Source: an uncultured Pseudomonadota bacterium (GTDB lineage Bacteria; Pseudomonadota; Gammaproteobacteria; Burkholderiales; Methylophilaceae). From it: DNA of 32,502 nucleotides. The DNA is taken from contig CAILXF010000012.1 in assembly GCA_903838125.1 (NCBI GenBank), forward strand, positions 1-32,502, given 5' to 3'. A model generated the notes under the pieces. That model saw only the letters and a program-made list of their open reading frames with translations, did not search any database and had not been told where the DNA came from. Both the position numbers and the translations under genes were made by a program. Shown in pieces: positions 16,725-25,310 of this stretch. Each line of letters opens with the position of its first letter. Positions within the stretch are counted from its first letter, which is position 1.

Positions 16725-16761
16725 AGCGTTTTCTATTTTGCTAAAAATTGAAGTATAACTC

Positions 16762-17868
16762 CTATTGCGAAGCGCCCAAAGCCTGCGCTCTTGATAGTGT
16801 TAGTTTAGATTGTTCTGCAGCTTGCTCAGCATTCCAATCTGGACTAATCCAGCCTTGCAGATTTTCTAGCGCAATGGTGCTCATCGCGGCTATCCAAGCT
16901 TCATTTTCGTTCAGTGCGGGGATGTAGTGGTATTCGCCACCGCCTGCATGAGTGAAGATTTCTTTACCTTCCATCGCAATCTCTTCTAGCGTTTCTAAGC
17001 AGTCGCTACTAAAGCCAGGGCAAATGACATCAATGCGTTTTGTTTTGGCTTTGCCTAACTCTGCCAGTGTTGTGGCTAAGTAAGGTTTTAACCATTCTTG
17101 TTTACCAAAGCGCGATTGAAACGCTACGATAAATGCCTCTTTTTCAAGACCCAGCGCCTCTGCTAATAGACGCGCAGTTTTATAGCATTCGCAATGGTAG
17201 GGGTCACCTTTCATTAGGTGGAATTTCGGTAAGCCATGGAAACTCATCACCAATTTAGTCGGTTTGCCATGTGTGTCCCAATGGGCACGCACGCTTTGCG
17301 CGAGTGCGGCAATATAAGCAGGGTGATCATGATAATGACGTATGGTGCGTATCGCTGGCATGTTGCGTGTTTTAAGCAATACGCGCCAAACTGCATCTAG
17401 TGCGCTGGCGGTGCTACTTGCGGCATATTGTGGATATAAAGGAAACACTAAAATACGGTCGCAATGCTGGGCGCGTAGCTTACTAATGGCGGACTGCATG
17501 CTGGGGTTTCCGTAACTCATACCTAATTCAACTGCAAACGGCGAGTTTATTTTTTGCCCTAAAAAACTGTGCAATAACTGTGTTTGTTTCTGAACATGTG
17601 CCAACAATGGCGAGCCTTCTGATGTCCAAACTTGTGCATATTTAGCCGCTGATTTTTTTGGGCGTACCACCAAGATGATGCAATGTAAAATCCAGCACCA
17701 AATAAAGCGTGGGATTTCCACTACACGTGTGTCCATTAAGAATTGGCCAAGGTAGCGGCGCAGTGCAGGGGCTGTAGGAGCGTCAGGCGTGCCGAGGTTG
17801 GCGAGCAATATACCTACTTTTAAGGTGTCGCCATGCTGATATGGAGGTTCTGGGTTGTAATAAGCCAT
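16762..17868 (-). CDS. hemH: Ferrochelatase (protoheme ferro-lyase)
   Basis: Inserts Fe(II) into protoporphyrin IX, the last step of protoheme synthesis. 368 residues. The N-terminus VGILLANLGTPDAPTAPALRRYL is the family signature. LVMSFHGLPKFHLMKGDPYHCECYKTARLL contains the catalytic His, and VICPGFSSDCLETLEEIAMEG the conserved Glu. QSRFGKQEWLKPYL completes the core. The ATG is at 17866-17868. The gene is 52 bp after hrcA, a pairing known in betaproteobacteria. In the downstream direction it runs into the heptose genes rather than into grpE-dnaK. Confidence 0.97.
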   Translation of the reverse strand: MAYYNPEPPYQHGDTLKVGILLANLGTPDAPTAPALRRYLGQFLMDTRVVEIPRFIWCWILHCIILVVRPKKSAAKYAQVWTSEGSPLLAHVQKQTQLLHSFLGQKINSPFAVELGMSYGNPSMQSAISKLRAQHCDRILVFPLYPQYAASSTASALDAVWRVLLKTRNMPAIRTIRHYHDHPAYIAALAQSVRAHWDTHGKPTKLVMSFHGLPKFHLMKGDPYHCECYKTARLLAEALGLEKEAFIVAFQSRFGKQEWLKPYLATTLAELGKAKTKRIDVICPGFSSDCLETLEEIAMEGKEIFTHAGGGEYHYIPALNENEAWIAAMSTIALENLQGWISPDWNAEQAAEQSKLTLSRAQALGASQ

Positions 17869-17920
17869 TATTTAGTCTTTAAGTGGTTAATCGTTAGTTG
17901 GTATAAATTCTTTAAAGCGC

Positions 17921-18943
17921 TTAATTGTTAGTATTGAGCGCGTTTGACAGTAGTTTTGCCGTGATATCAACAATGGGGATAACCCGTTCATACGCCATGC
18001 GGGTGGGACCGATGACGCCCAAGGTGCCGACTACTTGGCCATCAGCTTCATAGGGTGCGGTAATCATGCTGCACTCGTCTAAGGCTAGATAACCACTTTC
18101 GCCGCCAATAAATATCTGTATTCCTTCTGCGCGCTGGCTATTGTCAAGTAACTGCATGAGCGAAGTACGACGCTCAAAGATCTCAAATAGTTTCCTTAAA
18201 CTGCTGACATTGGTCGAAAGTTCATCAATTTGTAGTAAGTTCCGTTCGCCTGCAATGACCACGCCATCGTTCTCAACACCCTTATTGCTTGCATCAAGCG
18301 CAGCCGTCATTAGGCGGTTCATGTCGCTTTGCATTTGTTTGAGTTCTTGGTGTAGCTTTAGCTGAACTTCATCGAATGTATGACCGGAAAAATGACTGTT
18401 AAAGTAATTGCTGGCTTGGGTGAGTTCGCTGGCGGAGTATGGTTTATCCGCCATAATGATTCGGTTTTGCACATTGCCATCGCTCGTGACAATAATGACT
18501 AGTACGCGCTTTTCAGATAAAGGTAAAAATTCTAAATGTTTAAACGCGATACGTTTACGCTTAGGAATCATCACCAATCCTGCAAATTGCGTAAGCTGCG
18601 ACAGCATATCGGCGGCACTGGCGATTAATTCACTGGGGTTGGGTGAGGATAGTCCGCTTTTAATTTGTTGCAAAGCTTGTGCTTCTAGTGGCTGTACGGT
18701 CAGTAAGCTGTCCACAAACATACGGTAGCCCTTTTGCGTAGGAATCCGTCCGGCTGAGGTGTGCGGGCTAGCGATAAAACCAAGCTGTTCTAAGTCGCTC
18801 ATTACATTGCGTATGGTGGCGCTACTCAGGTCTAGGCCAGAGTGCTGTAATAGTGTTCGTGAACCAATAGGCTGACCATCACTGATGTAATGCTCTACTA
18901 AAGTTTTAAGCAAGATTTGTGCGCGTTTATCCAACTCATACAC
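17921..18943 (-). CDS. hrcA: Heat-inducible transcription repressor HrcA
   Basis: Repressor that binds CIRCE operators, usually before groESL in this class of bacteria. 340 residues. The N-terminal winged helix is DKRAQILLKTLVEHYISDGQPIGSRTLLQHSGLDLSSATIRNVMSDLEQLGFIASPHTSAGRIPTQKGYRMFVD. The central GAF-like domain and the C-terminal GTLGVIGPTRMAYERVIPIVD are typical. The start read here is GTG (18941-18943), but its GAGG lies directly against it. TTG at 18932-18934 would have GAGG 8 nt upstream and give MDKRAQ, so it may be the true start. A 9-nt repeat in the leader can pair with this ribosome-binding region. No CIRCE was seen in the window. Confidence 0.95.
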   Translation of the reverse strand: MYELDKRAQILLKTLVEHYISDGQPIGSRTLLQHSGLDLSSATIRNVMSDLEQLGFIASPHTSAGRIPTQKGYRMFVDSLLTVQPLEAQALQQIKSGLSSPNPSELIASAADMLSQLTQFAGLVMIPKRKRIAFKHLEFLPLSEKRVLVIIVTSDGNVQNRIIMADKPYSASELTQASNYFNSHFSGHTFDEVQLKLHQELKQMQSDMNRLMTAALDASNKGVENDGVVIAGERNLLQIDELSTNVSSLRKLFEIFERRTSLMQLLDNSQRAEGIQIFIGGESGYLALDECSMITAPYEADGQVVGTLGVIGPTRMAYERVIPIVDITAKLLSNALNTNN

Positions 18944-18987
18944 CTCAGATTAATCCCATACACCATGGCATGATGCTAGAGGTGTAT
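18938..18987 (-). promoter_or_regulatory. hrcA leader repeat able to mask the ribosome-binding site
   Basis: In the minus-strand message ATACACCTC (18979-18987) is perfectly complementary to GAGGTGTAT (18938-18946), which holds the hrcA GAGG and GTG. Between them GGTGTAT (18958-18964) can pair with the same ATACACC, using a shorter loop. Two mutually exclusive hairpins are therefore possible, one masking the start and one leaving it free. That it acts as a thermosensor or switch is inference. Confidence 0.45.
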
Positions 18988-19128
18988 TTTGCCTTAATTA
19001 GACATGGTCTTGTAGCTTTAGTATGGAATTGACCGAAATTTAAGTGGTTTTCACCTTTTGATTTTATTTAATTTGTTTGCGCTCTAGTTTTGCTTTATCA
19101 GAAGCCACAACTGTGATTTAATTTAGAG

Positions 19129-19998
19129 ATGCAAAATTCTTTCAAAACGATCGCCATTATTGGCAAATACATGGCGCCTAAAGCTTTGCAGCAGATGCAA
19201 GCTGATTTGGTTAATTTAGCGCAGCATTTACAGTCTCGCAATATCACCGTTTATATAGAAAAGAATACGGCACTACATGCGCCAATCAATGGTTTTAAAA
19301 CCATAGGCTTGGATGAAATCGGTGAAATAGCCGATTTAGCTATTGTGATGGGCGGTGACGGGACTATGCTGAGTGTAGCGCGCAGTTTGATTGATGCCGA
19401 TGTGCCACTGGTTGGCATTAACCGTGGTCGATTTGGGTTTTTAACTGACTTACGCGCAGAAGAAATGCTAGTTGCGGTAGATCGCATTTTGGCAGGTGGT
19501 TTTAGTTTAGAGCCACGCATGCTACTAGCGACGCAGATAATACGCGACGGCAAAGTGTTACATGCCAACTATGCCTTAAATGATGCGGTGATTAAAAGTG
19601 ATCTGCGCTTAATTGAGCTTGAAGTTAAAATCAACCAACAATTTGTGCATAAGCAGCGTAGCGACGGCTTAATCATTTGTACCCCGACAGGCACTACCGC
19701 ATATGCAATGTCAGCTGGCGGCCCAATCTTGCACCCCAATTTAGATGCGATAACGCTGGTGCCGATTTGCCCACACACATTGAGTAACCGCCCAATTGCA
19801 GTCAGTAGCAGCAGTCACATTGAGGTGAGTCTAATGCAATTTGATGAGGCGCAACTCAGTTTTGATGGACAATATCAAGTGGCATTGCAGATTGGGGATA
19901 AGGTGTTGGTGCAACGCGCCGAAAAAACTATCTCCCTATTACACCCTAGCGACTACTGTTATTTTGACATGTTACGCAACAAGTTAAACTGGGGCTAA
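19129..19998 (+). CDS. nadK: NAD kinase
   Basis: Phosphorylates NAD to NADP using ATP. 289 residues (E. coli 292). The catalytic GGDGT motif is at 75-79 (VMGGDGTMLSVAR). It is followed by GINRGRFGFLTDL, ALNDAVI and the conserved DGLIICTPTGTTAYAMSAGGPILHP, then PICPHTLSNRPI. The ATG at 19129 is divergent from hrcA across 185 bp, in which I could not settle on a promoter for nadK. recN begins 4 bp after its stop, so the two are probably cotranscribed, an arrangement common in proteobacteria. Confidence 0.97.
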   Translation: MQNSFKTIAIIGKYMAPKALQQMQADLVNLAQHLQSRNITVYIEKNTALHAPINGFKTIGLDEIGEIADLAIVMGGDGTMLSVARSLIDADVPLVGINRGRFGFLTDLRAEEMLVAVDRILAGGFSLEPRMLLATQIIRDGKVLHANYALNDAVIKSDLRLIELEVKINQQFVHKQRSDGLIICTPTGTTAYAMSAGGPILHPNLDAITLVPICPHTLSNRPIAVSSSSHIEVSLMQFDEAQLSFDGQYQVALQIGDKVLVQRAEKTISLLHPSDYCYFDMLRNKLNWG

Positions 19999-20002
19999 AT
20001 TA

Positions 20003-21676
20003 ATGTTACAGAGCCTTTCCATCCGTGACTTTGTCATTGTCAGCACACTTGATTTGGAGTTCTCCTCTGGATTTACTGTGCTTACTGGAGAAACTGGAGC
20101 AGGTAAGTCTATATTGATTGATGCCTTATCGTTGGCCTTGGGTGCCCGCGGTGAGGGTGGCGTGACCCGCGTCAATTGTGATAAAGCCGAGATTAGCGCT
20201 ATTTTTAGTGTCACTCATAATTCAGAAGCATTGCGTTGGTTAGCTGAGGCTGAAATGGAATGCGATGCTGGCGAATTAGTGTTGCGTCGCGTGATGTATG
20301 CCGATGGCAGATCGCGTGCTTTTATTAATGGTATTAATGTCAGCATTGCGCAATTAAAAGAGTTGGGTGAGTTGCTAGTCGATATTTACAGCCAAAACGC
20401 ACACCATTCGCTTTTAAAGTCTGCCACTCAGAGAATAGTTCTAGATAATTTCGCTGGCCTTTCAGAACTGGCGACTGAGGTTGCTGCTAACTACAAAGGT
20501 TGGCATCTTCTGCATCAACAGCGCTTGGCCGCTGAGAAAAATGCCAGTGCCTATGCTGATGAATTAGCGGATTTGCGGGATCAAAGTTATGAATTGTTGC
20601 AGTTGGTCATTAGCCCCAACGAGTGGGAAGAGTTGCAGCAAGAGCATTTGCGCTTGTCTCATGGCGCCAGTTTGCTTACGGGCGCAGAGTCCTGCCATGA
20701 ACTGCTAAGTGAAGGTGATGTATCCGCCATACATTTACTGACGCAGGTGCAGTATAAGCTGCAAAATTTACAGGAATATGATGCAAGCTTAGCTGAGGCG
20801 ACTGAAGCTTTAGACTCTGCCATTATTCAACTAACCGAAGCAGATCGCTTTTTAAATCGCTATTGCCAAAGTACTGAGCTTGACCCGTCCAGTTTAGATA
20901 CATTGGATGCAAAAATACAAGTCATTCACAATGCCTCACGTAAATACCGGGTTAAGCCTGAAGAGCTGGCTGATTTATTAAGTCGCTCACAGACGCGGAT
21001 GGCTGAGTTAGAGTTGTTTGCTAATGATGCTGAGTTGGCAAAAAATGAGGCGCAGGCTTTTGAAAGTTATAATCAGCTAGCACAAGCGTTGAGTAGCGGT
21101 CGCCAGCTAGCTGCGGCTAAATTAAGTGCTGAAATTAGTGCAGAAATGCAACGTCTATCTTTAAGCGGTGGCAAGTTTGAGGTGGCACTGACTGCACAAG
21201 CTCCAACTGCTTCGGGTTTGGAGCAGGTTGAATTCTTGGTGGCTGGACATGCCGGCGTTGCGCCCCGCCCACTTAATAAAGCTGCATCAGGTGGCGAGCT
21301 GTCACGTATTAGTTTGGCAATACGCGTAGTGACAGCTAAGCAAGAAAGTATTCCGACCATGATTTTTGATGAAGTTGATGTGGGTATAGGCGGCGGAGTG
21401 GCTGAAGTGGTTGGCCAATTGCTGAAGCAGTTAGGCGAACCGCAAGCCGATGCTAGTCAACGCCAGGTGTTAGTGATCACGCATTTGCCACAGGTGGCTG
21501 CATTAGGACAGCATCATTTACGCGTCAGCAAAGCCTTGGTAGACGGACAAACTTTAAGCACCATTGCAGTATTAAGTACCGAAGCAAGAGTGGCTGAAGT
21601 GGCGCGTATGCTTGGGGGGGTTGAAATTACCGACACCACTCGCCAACACGCGAAAGAAATGCTAACACGAACTTAA
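20003..21676 (+). CDS. recN: DNA repair protein RecN
   Basis: SMC-like ATPase that helps repair double-strand breaks. 557 residues (E. coli 553). Walker A is GETGAGKS (29-36) after LQSLSIRDFVIVSTLDLEF. The central region (about 150-370) is the coiled coil. The ABC signature is KAASGGELSRISLAIRVV, Walker B is TMIFDEVDVGIGGGVAE, and VLVITHLPQVAALGQHHLRV is the switch region. The ATG at 20003 overlaps no other gene. Its stop is 1 bp from the stop of the convergent fur gene, leaving no room for a separate terminator. Confidence 0.97.
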   Translation: MLQSLSIRDFVIVSTLDLEFSSGFTVLTGETGAGKSILIDALSLALGARGEGGVTRVNCDKAEISAIFSVTHNSEALRWLAEAEMECDAGELVLRRVMYADGRSRAFINGINVSIAQLKELGELLVDIYSQNAHHSLLKSATQRIVLDNFAGLSELATEVAANYKGWHLLHQQRLAAEKNASAYADELADLRDQSYELLQLVISPNEWEELQQEHLRLSHGASLLTGAESCHELLSEGDVSAIHLLTQVQYKLQNLQEYDASLAEATEALDSAIIQLTEADRFLNRYCQSTELDPSSLDTLDAKIQVIHNASRKYRVKPEELADLLSRSQTRMAELELFANDAELAKNEAQAFESYNQLAQALSSGRQLAAAKLSAEISAEMQRLSLSGGKFEVALTAQAPTASGLEQVEFLVAGHAGVAPRPLNKAASGGELSRISLAIRVVTAKQESIPTMIFDEVDVGIGGGVAEVVGQLLKQLGEPQADASQRQVLVITHLPQVAALGQHHLRVSKALVDGQTLSTIAVLSTEARVAEVARMLGGVEITDTTRQHAKEMLTRT

Positions 21677-21677
21677 A

Positions 21678-22100
21678 TTAGTCTGATGTACAGGGTTGTT
21701 GTTTACATAAGCCGTAAATGGTAAGCGAATGATCTTGCATAGTAAAACCTAATTTAGCGGCAGCACTTTCCTGCCGCTTTTCTATTTCTTCATCGTAAAA
21801 CTCTGCAACTCTGCCGCATTTCATACAAACGACATGATCGTGATGGCCGCCGGCATTCAATTCAAAAACGGCTTTCCCACTTTCAAAATGATGGCGTATT
21901 AATAATCCTGCTTGCTCAAATTGAGTCAACACCCGATATACCGTGGCAAGTCCAACGTCTTCACCTGAGTTAATCATTACTTTATAAATATCTTCGGCAG
22001 ACAAATGACGCTCTTTGCTATTTTCAAATAAGCTCAAAACTTTGAGTCTGGGTAACGTGGCTTTTAGGCCTGCGTTTTTTAAGTCTTTTTGATCGCGCAT
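21678..22100 (-). CDS. fur: Ferric uptake regulator Fur
   Basis: Iron-dependent repressor. 140 residues. The DNA-binding domain is [32 protein letters not shown] with the recognition helix [18 protein letters not shown] (49-66). The metal sites are visible as H86-HDH, C92-x2-C95 (CMKCG) and a second Cys pair C132/C137 near the end (LCKQQPC), the structural zinc ligands. The ATG is at 22098-22100. It is divergent from bamE across 88 bp, the same fur-bamE arrangement seen in many beta- and gammaproteobacteria. Confidence 0.97.
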   Translation of the reverse strand: MRDQKDLKNAGLKATLPRLKVLSLFENSKERHLSAEDIYKVMINSGEDVGLATVYRVLTQFEQAGLLIRHHFESGKAVFELNAGGHHDHVVCMKCGRVAEFYDEEIEKRQESAAAKLGFTMQDHSLTIYGLCKQQPCTSD

Positions 22101-22131
22101 GGATGGTTACTCACATTTAACAATTACAGAG

Positions 22132-22160
22132 TTTTGGGATAGCTGTGTACGTGGTATATT
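22132..22160 (+). promoter_or_regulatory. Probable sigma-70 promoter of bamE
   Basis: TTTTGG (22132-22137), 17 bp, then TATATT (22155-22160) preceded by TGG, an extended -10. It lies in the fur-bamE gap, 28 bp before the bamE ATG. No Fur box that I could defend is visible. Confidence 0.5.
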
Positions 22161-22188
22161 AACCCCAATTCAAATTAAGAGTCATGCT

Positions 22189-23091
22189 ATGCGCTACGTT
22201 TTCATATTATTATTTGTTTTGTGTACTTCATGTGGCACAGCTTTGCCTACGATTAAGCCTTATAAGCTTGATGTGCAGCAAGGTAATGTAGTGACCTCGA
22301 AGATGTTGCTTCAGTTGCGTCCAGGTATGACCAAGTCGCAAGTGCGCTTTATTATGGGTACGCCTTTGATTCAAGATAGCTTTCATGGTAATCGTTGGGA
22401 TTACGCGTATCAGTTGCGCGAAGGTGGTAAGTTAATCGAGCAGCGCCGAGTGATTTTGGATTTTCAAAGTGATTTATTGAAAACGGTTCGTGGTGATGTC
22501 GTGGCAGCTACTGTCGACTCTAAGGGTGGAGTAGAGGGGGCTGATACAGGCACGCGTCTCATTGAGCCAGCAAAAAAACCTGAAGAAAAAAGTTTAATGC
22601 AGAAACTGAAGTTTTGGCAAAAAGACGAGGCTGAACAAGCTAAAGAAGCGGCCGATGCAAAAGCAAAAGCAAAAGCAAGTGCAGATGAGGCTGAACGAGC
22701 CAAAGCAGCGGCTGAAGCAAAAGCAAAAGCAAAAGCAAAAGCAAGTGCAGATGAGGCTATGAAAAAGGCAGCCGAGGCTGAAAGGGCTGCCGCTAAAGAT
22801 AAAGTGATTGAGCCTCTTGCAGTTGAACCAACGCCAGAAGTGAAAGTACTTAAGCCTGTGCCGGTCAATGAGCCCGCGGCAACCTCAGCGCCTGCCCCGG
22901 TAGTTAATTCACCATCTCCCTCAGGCCTGAAGATTGATAAGTCCTTAAGTGGTAATGCCCCTGAGTCAAAAGTAGAGAAAGAAGTGGCTACCCCAAGTGC
23001 GAATAATGCGGTGGTGCCTAAAGCGAAGGAATTGCCAGCAGAAAATGAGCCGGGCTTCTTTGATAAAATGCTTGAAAAAATCGGCTTTTAA
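22189..23091 (+). CDS. bamE: Outer membrane assembly factor BamE with a long Ala/Lys/Glu-rich extension
   Basis: Lipoprotein of the BAM complex that inserts outer-membrane beta-barrels. From the ATG at 22189 (AAGAG 7 nt upstream) it has 300 residues, against about 110-150 in most BamE proteins. Residues 1-15 are a signal peptide. The lipobox is LCTSC, with Cys rather than Leu at -3, so the lipid-bearing Cys is probably C15. The SmpA/OmlA domain (about 20-110) has [35 protein letters not shown]. Residues 146-187 are two AK/DEA-rich repeats, then comes a Pro/Val-rich stretch. [13 protein letters not shown] before the repeat and [12 protein letters not shown] at the end look like short amphipathic segments. 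dapB starts 3 bp after its stop. Confidence 0.92.
   Translation: MRYVFILLFVLCTSCGTALPTIKPYKLDVQQGNVVTSKMLLQLRPGMTKSQVRFIMGTPLIQDSFHGNRWDYAYQLREGGKLIEQRRVILDFQSDLLKTVRGDVVAATVDSKGGVEGADTGTRLIEPAKKPEEKSLMQKLKFWQKDEAEQAKEAADAKAKAKASADEAERAKAAAEAKAKAKAKASADEAMKKAAEAERAAAKDKVIEPLAVEPTPEVKVLKPVPVNEPAATSAPAPVVNSPSPSGLKIDKSLSGNAPESKVEKEVATPSANNAVVPKAKELPAENEPGFFDKMLEKIGF
22624..22749 (+). repeat. Tandem 60/66-bp repeat with nested hexanucleotides inside bamE
   Basis: Unit 1 (22624-22683, 60 bp) and unit 2 (22684-22749, 66 bp) both begin GA(C/T)GAGGCTGAAC and end GCAAGTGCA. A third, partial unit starts at 22750. Within them GCAAAA is repeated three and four times, and unit 2 is longer by exactly one hexamer. 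Every length change stays in frame and adds AK or KA pairs. Confidence 0.9.
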
Positions 23092-23919
<828 letters not shown>

Positions 23920-24000
23920 TCGGTTATATTATCTGCCACAGACGTGTTGGAATTGTGGTTAATACTGCATCCTAGCAATTGATGAAAATGTAATTTTGCA

Positions 24001-24029
24001 TTGATTAGTCGCATTTATTTCGCTATAAT
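24001..24029 (+). promoter_or_regulatory. Sigma-70 promoter of carAB
   Basis: TTGATT (24001-24006), exactly 17 bp, then a perfect TATAAT (24024-24029). It is one of the two best sigma-70 promoters in the window. Transcription would start near 24036, only about 6 nt before a strong hairpin, and would give a leader of about 126 nt before the carA GTG. Confidence 0.85.
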
Positions 24030-24041
24030 TCGTCAATTCTG

Positions 24042-24074
24042 AAACGGGAAGAGTTTATCAACTCCTCCCGTTTT
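24042..24074 (+). promoter_or_regulatory. Strong hairpin at the 5' end of the carAB leader
   Basis: AAACGGGA (24042-24049) pairs with TCCCGTTT (24066-24073). After one A-C mismatch GAGTT (24051-24055) pairs with AACTC (24060-24064), around a TATC loop. TTTTGC follows. It resembles a terminator or attenuator placed right at the start of the transcript, but the U-run is short, so it could instead be a 5' stabilising hairpin. Confidence 0.6.
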
Positions 24075-24122
24075 GCATATCTGCCATCTGCTCATGATGG
24101 AACAAGAATAAATTTTAATTAG

Positions 24123-24147
24123 GTTGCAAAGCCACAAGCCTTGCAAC
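24123..24147 (+). promoter_or_regulatory. Second hairpin of the carAB leader, next to the ribosome-binding site
   Basis: GTTGCAA (24123-24129) and TTGCAAC (24141-24147) pair fully, with two more G-C pairs inside after a mismatch and a CACAA loop. It ends 3 nt before the carA AAGGAG (24151-24156), close enough to affect ribosome access. Confidence 0.5.
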
Positions 24148-24161
24148 GCCAAGGAGTTACT

Positions 24162-25310
24162 GTGTCACAAAACCTGCCCGCCATACTCGTACTTGCAGAT
24201 GGAACTGTGTTTCGTGGCATATCAATTGGCGCCACTGGCCATACTGTCGCTGAGGTTGTATTCAATACCTCAATGACTGGCTACCAAGAGATACTGACCG
24301 ATCCATCTTACACCAAGCAAATTGTTACACTAACTTATCCGCATATCGGTAATTATGGTGTGAATATTGAGGACGTTGAGTCTTCTCAAATTTATGCTAG
24401 CGGTTTAATTATTCGCGACTTGCCACTGACCCATAGTAATTTTAGAAATTCTCAATCGCTTGCTGAGTATTTATTAGACAATAAAATTGTCGCTATCGCC
24501 GATATTGATACGCGTAAATTGACTAGGATTCTTCGTGAAAAAGGTGCGCAAACTGGCGTGATTATTGCTGGTGAAGCGGATGAGGCTAAAGCTTTAGCGC
24601 ATGCCGCAACTTTAATTGCAGGTTTTCCCGGGCTAAATGGGATGGATCTGGCTAAAGTTGTGAGCTGTACTAAGGCTTACGAAGCTACAGAGGGTGAGTG
24701 GGCTTTAGGTCAAGGCTACGCTACGGCGCCAGCAACAAAATTCCATGTGGTCGCTTTTGACTATGGCGTTAAGCGCAATATTCTGCGCATGCTAGTGTCG
24801 CGCGGTTGTAAGGTGACAGTGTTGCCTGCGCAAACATCAGCGGCTGAAGCATTGGCCTACAAACCTGATGGTGTCTTTTTGTCTAACGGCCCCGGTGATC
24901 CTCAGCCATGTGATTATGCGATTGCGGCAATTAAAACTATCGTTGACTCAGGTATGCCAACTTTTGGCATTTGTTTAGGACACCAATTACTTGCCTTAGC
25001 AAGTGGTGCCAAAACACATAAAATGAAATTCGGCCATCATGGCGCGAACCACCCTGTCCAAGATGTTGACACTAAACGTGTTTACATTACCAGTCAAAAC
25101 CACGGTTTTGCAGTGGATGCGGCTAGTTTGCCGGCTAATATTAAAACTACGCACGTATCATTGTTTGACGGAAGTCTGCAAGGTATTACACGTACTGACA
25201 AACCCGCATTTAGCTTTCAGGGTCACCCTGAAGCTAGTCCAGGCCCTACAGAGATGAGCTATTTGTTTGACCGCTTTATTAGCTTGATGCAAGAAAGGAA
25301 AGCTAGCTAA
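24162..25310 (+). CDS. carA: Carbamoyl-phosphate synthase small subunit (glutaminase)
   Basis: Releases ammonia from glutamine for CarB, feeding pyrimidine and arginine synthesis. 382 residues, the same as E. coli. The N-terminal domain has [39 protein letters not shown]. The C-terminal class I glutaminase has its triad at C271 (FGICLGHQ), H355 and E357 ([10 protein letters not shown]), in register with the E. coli residues two positions earlier. The start is GTG at 24162-24164, with AAGGAG 5 nt upstream. A longer frame from TTG at 24141 would begin inside the second leader hairpin and is rejected. The stop overlaps the carB ATG by one base (TAATG). Confidence 0.97.
   Translation: MSQNLPAILVLADGTVFRGISIGATGHTVAEVVFNTSMTGYQEILTDPSYTKQIVTLTYPHIGNYGVNIEDVESSQIYASGLIIRDLPLTHSNFRNSQSLAEYLLDNKIVAIADIDTRKLTRILREKGAQTGVIIAGEADEAKALAHAATLIAGFPGLNGMDLAKVVSCTKAYEATEGEWALGQGYATAPATKFHVVAFDYGVKRNILRMLVSRGCKVTVLPAQTSAAEALAYKPDGVFLSNGPGDPQPCDYAIAAIKTIVDSGMPTFGICLGHQLLALASGAKTHKMKFGHHGANHPVQDVDTKRVYITSQNHGFAVDAASLPANIKTTHVSLFDGSLQGITRTDKPAFSFQGHPEASPGPTEMSYLFDRFISLMQERKAS

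Noticed and set aside
22099-22188. 30-codon N-terminal extension of BamE
   Set aside because: It would start on the opposite strand of the fur start codon and cover the bamE promoter. The ATG at 22189 has a ribosome-binding site and begins a proper lipoprotein signal peptide.
24094-24111. Five-codon upstream ORF in the carA leader
   Set aside because: No ribosome-binding site precedes it and the codons show no regulatory meaning, so it is kept only as a remark in the leader finding.
24141-24161. Seven-codon extension of CarA from TTG
   Set aside because: The TTG is within a hairpin arm and the AAGGAG fits only the GTG at 24162.
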